Below are positions 6,352 to 7,265 of a DNA stretch of 7,265 nucleotides, piece by piece. The number at the start of each line of letters is the position of its first letter. Position 1 is the stretch's first letter. The stretch covers positions 1-7,265 of the forward strand of contig JAISFT010000088.1 of the NCBI GenBank assembly GCA_031263435.1. The letters are read 5' to 3'. Origin of the DNA: Treponema sp. GTDB lineage: Bacteria; Spirochaetota; Spirochaetia; Treponematales; Breznakiellaceae. The translations under genes were made by a program, and so were the position numbers. A model generated the notes under the pieces. It had not been told where the DNA came from, did not search any database, and saw nothing but the letters and a program-made list of their open reading frames with translations.

Positions 6352-6481
6352 CGAAAACCAAAACGCTGCGCGTTTTTGTTCGCACAGCGGCGCTTTTCCC
6401 GCAGAATCCGCCACTGTCTATTGTCTTTTCGTAATGATAAATTGCTGAACCAAAAACCCCATCTCTCCGCCTTCGGCGGAG

Positions 6482-6601
6482 GGCAATGGAAATGCGCCAT
6501 CCCCGCCGGCGGTGTCAGGGACAGCACGGCGGGCACAGTCTTAGACAACAGCTTTCACATATCTTCACCCGCCACAAAGACTAACATTGAGCTGCATTAA
6601 A
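6482..6601. other. intergenic stretch without a recognisable gene
   Basis: No plausible gene is seen. It contains GCGCCATCC (6494-6502), a word shared with the tandem units, an imperfect GC palindrome around 6502-6533 and TGTC/GACA around AGG, suggesting decayed array material. The open frames here have no ribosome-binding site and no recognisable product. Confidence 0.5.
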
Positions 6602-6632
6602 GCGTAAACAGGCCTGTTATACGCCATTTTTT
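6602..6632. terminator. palindrome with T6 tract, candidate terminator
   Basis: GCGTA and TACGC flank a perfect 12-base palindrome AACAGGCCTGTT (6607-6618), with one unpaired A at 6619, forming an 11-bp arm pair. On the plus strand T6 follows at 6627-6632. On the minus strand TTT follows almost directly. It lies 67 bases downstream of the RHH-DUF1413 gene and could end its transcript. A regulatory palindrome is the alternative. Confidence 0.42.
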
Positions 6633-6659
6633 CTGGACATCTCGGAAACAATGGTAACA

Positions 6660-6675
6660 GCGGCATCCGTGCCGC
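6660..6675. repeat. outlying member of the palindrome family (TCCG loop)
   Basis: GCGGCA and TGCCGC pair around TCCG, the same A-TCCR-T loop closure as the array hairpins. It sits 16 bases past the stop of the RHH-DUF1413 gene, at the border where the sequence turns AT-rich. Confidence 0.65.
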
Positions 6676-6690
6676 CGTAAAACTTATATA

Positions 6691-7050
6691 CTAAATTTTT
6701 GAATATCGCATTGTCTTCGATGTTCCAAATCCTTCTATTTTTACATTTTTTATAATATGTTTTTTTACCATATTGTAAAATTGTTTTCCAATAGCCAACC
6801 TCACCCCCTTGGGTATTTTTTCCCATTGCCGATTATCAAACAAATCACCAATTGAAAATTTAATATTATTAGAACGTGGAGGTAATTCATTTACCTTTTT
6901 TAATAATAGTTGGTAATTTTCATAGAATGCTGTATCAAGAATTTTTGATTTACAAAACATTGAAACACTCATCCCATCTTTTCTTGCTTCCGTTTCAATA
7001 ATTTTGTATTCTTTATTGGTAACACCAAAAGAGATTATTTTTTCCGCCAT
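6691..7050 (-). CDS. small protein with RHH-like N-terminus and DUF1413-like C-terminus
   Basis: 119 residues, soluble, with no membrane segment. Residues 1-39 (ISFGVTNKEYKIIETEARKDG, then MSVSMFCKSKIL) have the strand-helix-helix pattern of ribbon-helix-helix proteins such as MobC/CopG types, which bind DNA as dimers. Residues 63-119 (IKFSIGDLFDNRQWEKI, KGVRLAIGKQFYNMVKK, ending GTSKTMRYSKI) resemble the DUF1413 family, recalled from memory and not searched. It has a clear AGGAGG ribosome-binding site 9 bases before its ATG. Its function is unknown; an antitoxin or plasmid-borne or mobile-element regulator is possible, but no toxin partner is visible. The gene is strikingly AT-rich beside the GC-rich genes to its left, which suggests acquisition by transfer. 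It is isolated between two terminators. Confidence 0.75.
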   Translation of the reverse strand: MAEKIISFGVTNKEYKIIETEARKDGMSVSMFCKSKILDTAFYENYQLLLKKVNELPPRSNNIKFSIGDLFDNRQWEKIPKGVRLAIGKQFYNMVKKHIIKNVKIEGFGTSKTMRYSKI

Positions 7051-7059
7051 ATTATTGTA

Positions 7060-7065
7060 CCTCCT
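7060..7065 (-). promoter_or_regulatory. Shine-Dalgarno of the RHH-DUF1413 gene
   Basis: AGGAGG on the minus strand, 9 bases before the ATG at 7050. It is near consensus and fixes the start of this small gene. Confidence 0.85.
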
Positions 7066-7081
7066 ATTAATTTTGAAACAT

Positions 7082-7117
7082 AAAAACAGCCATTGAATAC
7101 ATAATCCAATGGCTGTT
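7082..7117 (-). terminator. intrinsic terminator of the gene entering from the right
   Basis: On the minus strand AACAGCCATTG (7117-7107 side) pairs with CAATGGCTGTT (7095-7085 side), a perfect 11-bp stem with an 11-base loop, running into TTTTT at 7086-7082. It starts 12 bases after the stop at 7130. Only about 15 bases separate it from the ribosome-binding site of the next gene, so that gene's promoter must overlap the terminator or depend on read-through. Confidence 0.8.
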
Positions 7118-7129
7118 GCTCGTGCAGAA

Positions 7130-7265
7130 TTAAGTCTCCAGAATAAAGCGAATCATCGCAGCATGATCATGGAAACGATAAACAACTGACGACTTGGGAT
7201 CGTGTGTTACAATTCCATGAGGGGCCGGAGGTAACATGGGTGTCGGTACTTTTCGTGCAACAACC
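7130..7265 (-). CDS. 3' end of an unidentified gene, cut by the window edge
   Basis: The minus-strand frame entering from the right edge gives about 44 residues, with segments VVARKVPTPMLPPAPHGIV, THDPKSSVVYRF and HDHAAMIRFILET, then TAA at 7132-7130. An intrinsic terminator follows at once, which supports a real gene end. The Pro-rich stretch followed by a helix-like amphipathic tail is not a fold I recognise, and I do not assign a function. Its composition is less AT-rich than the RHH-DUF1413 gene beside it. Confidence 0.6.
   Translation of the reverse strand, partial: VVARKVPTPMLPPAPHGIVTHDPKSSVVYRFHDHAAMIRFILET

Larger units (their letters stand above)
5802..6481. repeat. dense array of short palindromes (non-coding)
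   Basis: Perfect stems (loop in brackets): 5802-5823 10 bp (AA); 5854-5866 5 bp (TTC); 5867-5892 11 bp (CATA); 5914-5945 14 bp (TCCG); 5949-5971 10 bp (TGC); 5977-5991 6 bp (TTC); 6006-6021 6 bp (TCCA); 6022-6034 5 bp (TTC); 6040-6053 5 bp (TCCA) followed by T5; 6065-6089 11 bp (TTC); 6105-6120 6 bp (TCCA); 6120-6131 4 bp (TCCA); 6145-6167 10 bp (TGC); 6327-6351 11 bp (AAA); 6360-6376 7 bp (TGC); 6465-6481 7 bp (TTC). Stems are mostly unrelated, while loops fall into few classes. Reading frames through the array are not preserved between its duplicated units, so it is not coding. It fills the gap upstream of lacZ and could affect that message's leader. Confidence 0.85.

Noticed and set aside
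5954..6448. 164-residue plus-strand frame in the palindrome array, with repeated segments
   Set aside because: The two units are offset by 196, 195 and 194 bases, so the reading frame is not kept between copies. There is no ribosome-binding site, and the apparent protein repeats follow from the DNA repeats.
5802..6481. CRISPR array
   Set aside because: There are no regularly spaced identical 25-40 base repeats with unique spacers, and no cas genes are present. The repeats are varied palindromes and one large tandem unit.
5802..6481. Integron cassette array with attC sites
   Set aside because: No paired R-box motifs (GTTRRRY with its complement), no cassette genes between hairpins and no integrase.
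6617..6826. 69-residue minus-strand frame overlapping the RHH-DUF1413 gene
   Set aside because: It lies in another frame of that gene, has no ribosome-binding site, and lacks the family resemblance seen in the 6691-7050 frame.

Overview
The window looks like chromosomal DNA of a GC-rich bacterium, carrying ordinary housekeeping and carbohydrate genes next to a repeat-filled, partly AT-rich accessory segment. The organism is not fixed by any marker. A spirochaete of the Treponema group from an animal gut would fit (gene style, Gly/Ala-rich insertions, RHH-DUF1413 protein), but that is an inference of modest confidence.

Layout. Positions 4-279 form a perfect 81-base inverted repeat around a 114-base homopolymer-rich spacer, with the left arm starting three bases from the window edge. 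This is either a giant hairpin or, more likely, a fold-back assembly or sequencing artefact. From about 276 to 2212 there are two plus-strand genes, probably one operon: a THUMP-domain class I rRNA guanine-N2 methyltransferase of the YpsC/RlmL type and, 17 bases later, a TetR-family repressor. A 14-bp hairpin with a 6-base insertion in one arm (2213-2251) lies in the convergent gap. From 2312 to 5773 on the minus strand is a full-length GH2 beta-galactosidase of the LacZ class with both catalytic glutamates. Its longest reading adds a signal-peptide-like leader ending in Thr-Gly-Cys.

Upstream of lacZ, about 5800-6480 is non-coding and packed with at least a dozen short perfect palindromes. 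Part of it is an exact head-to-tail duplication of a roughly 195-base unit (5925-6120 and 6121-6314). The stems differ in sequence, but the loops fall into a few classes: TTC/TGC triloops closed by C-G, and TCCA/TCCG tetraloops closed by A-T. This is the most unusual part of the window, and one further member sits at 6660-6675. Beyond about 6680 the sequence becomes AT-rich. It holds a small minus-strand gene with a predicted ribbon-helix-helix N-terminus and a DUF1413-like C-terminus, a good intrinsic terminator (7082-7117), and the 3' end of an unidentified minus-strand gene running off the right edge.

How the genes work together: the methyltransferase modifies ribosomal RNA and the TetR protein is co-transcribed with it. 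No operator ties the regulator to lacZ, although the two genes are convergent neighbours. LacZ would hydrolyse beta-galactosides in the cytoplasm, or at the cell surface if the leader is real. The AT-rich segment appears to be a separate, probably acquired, module.
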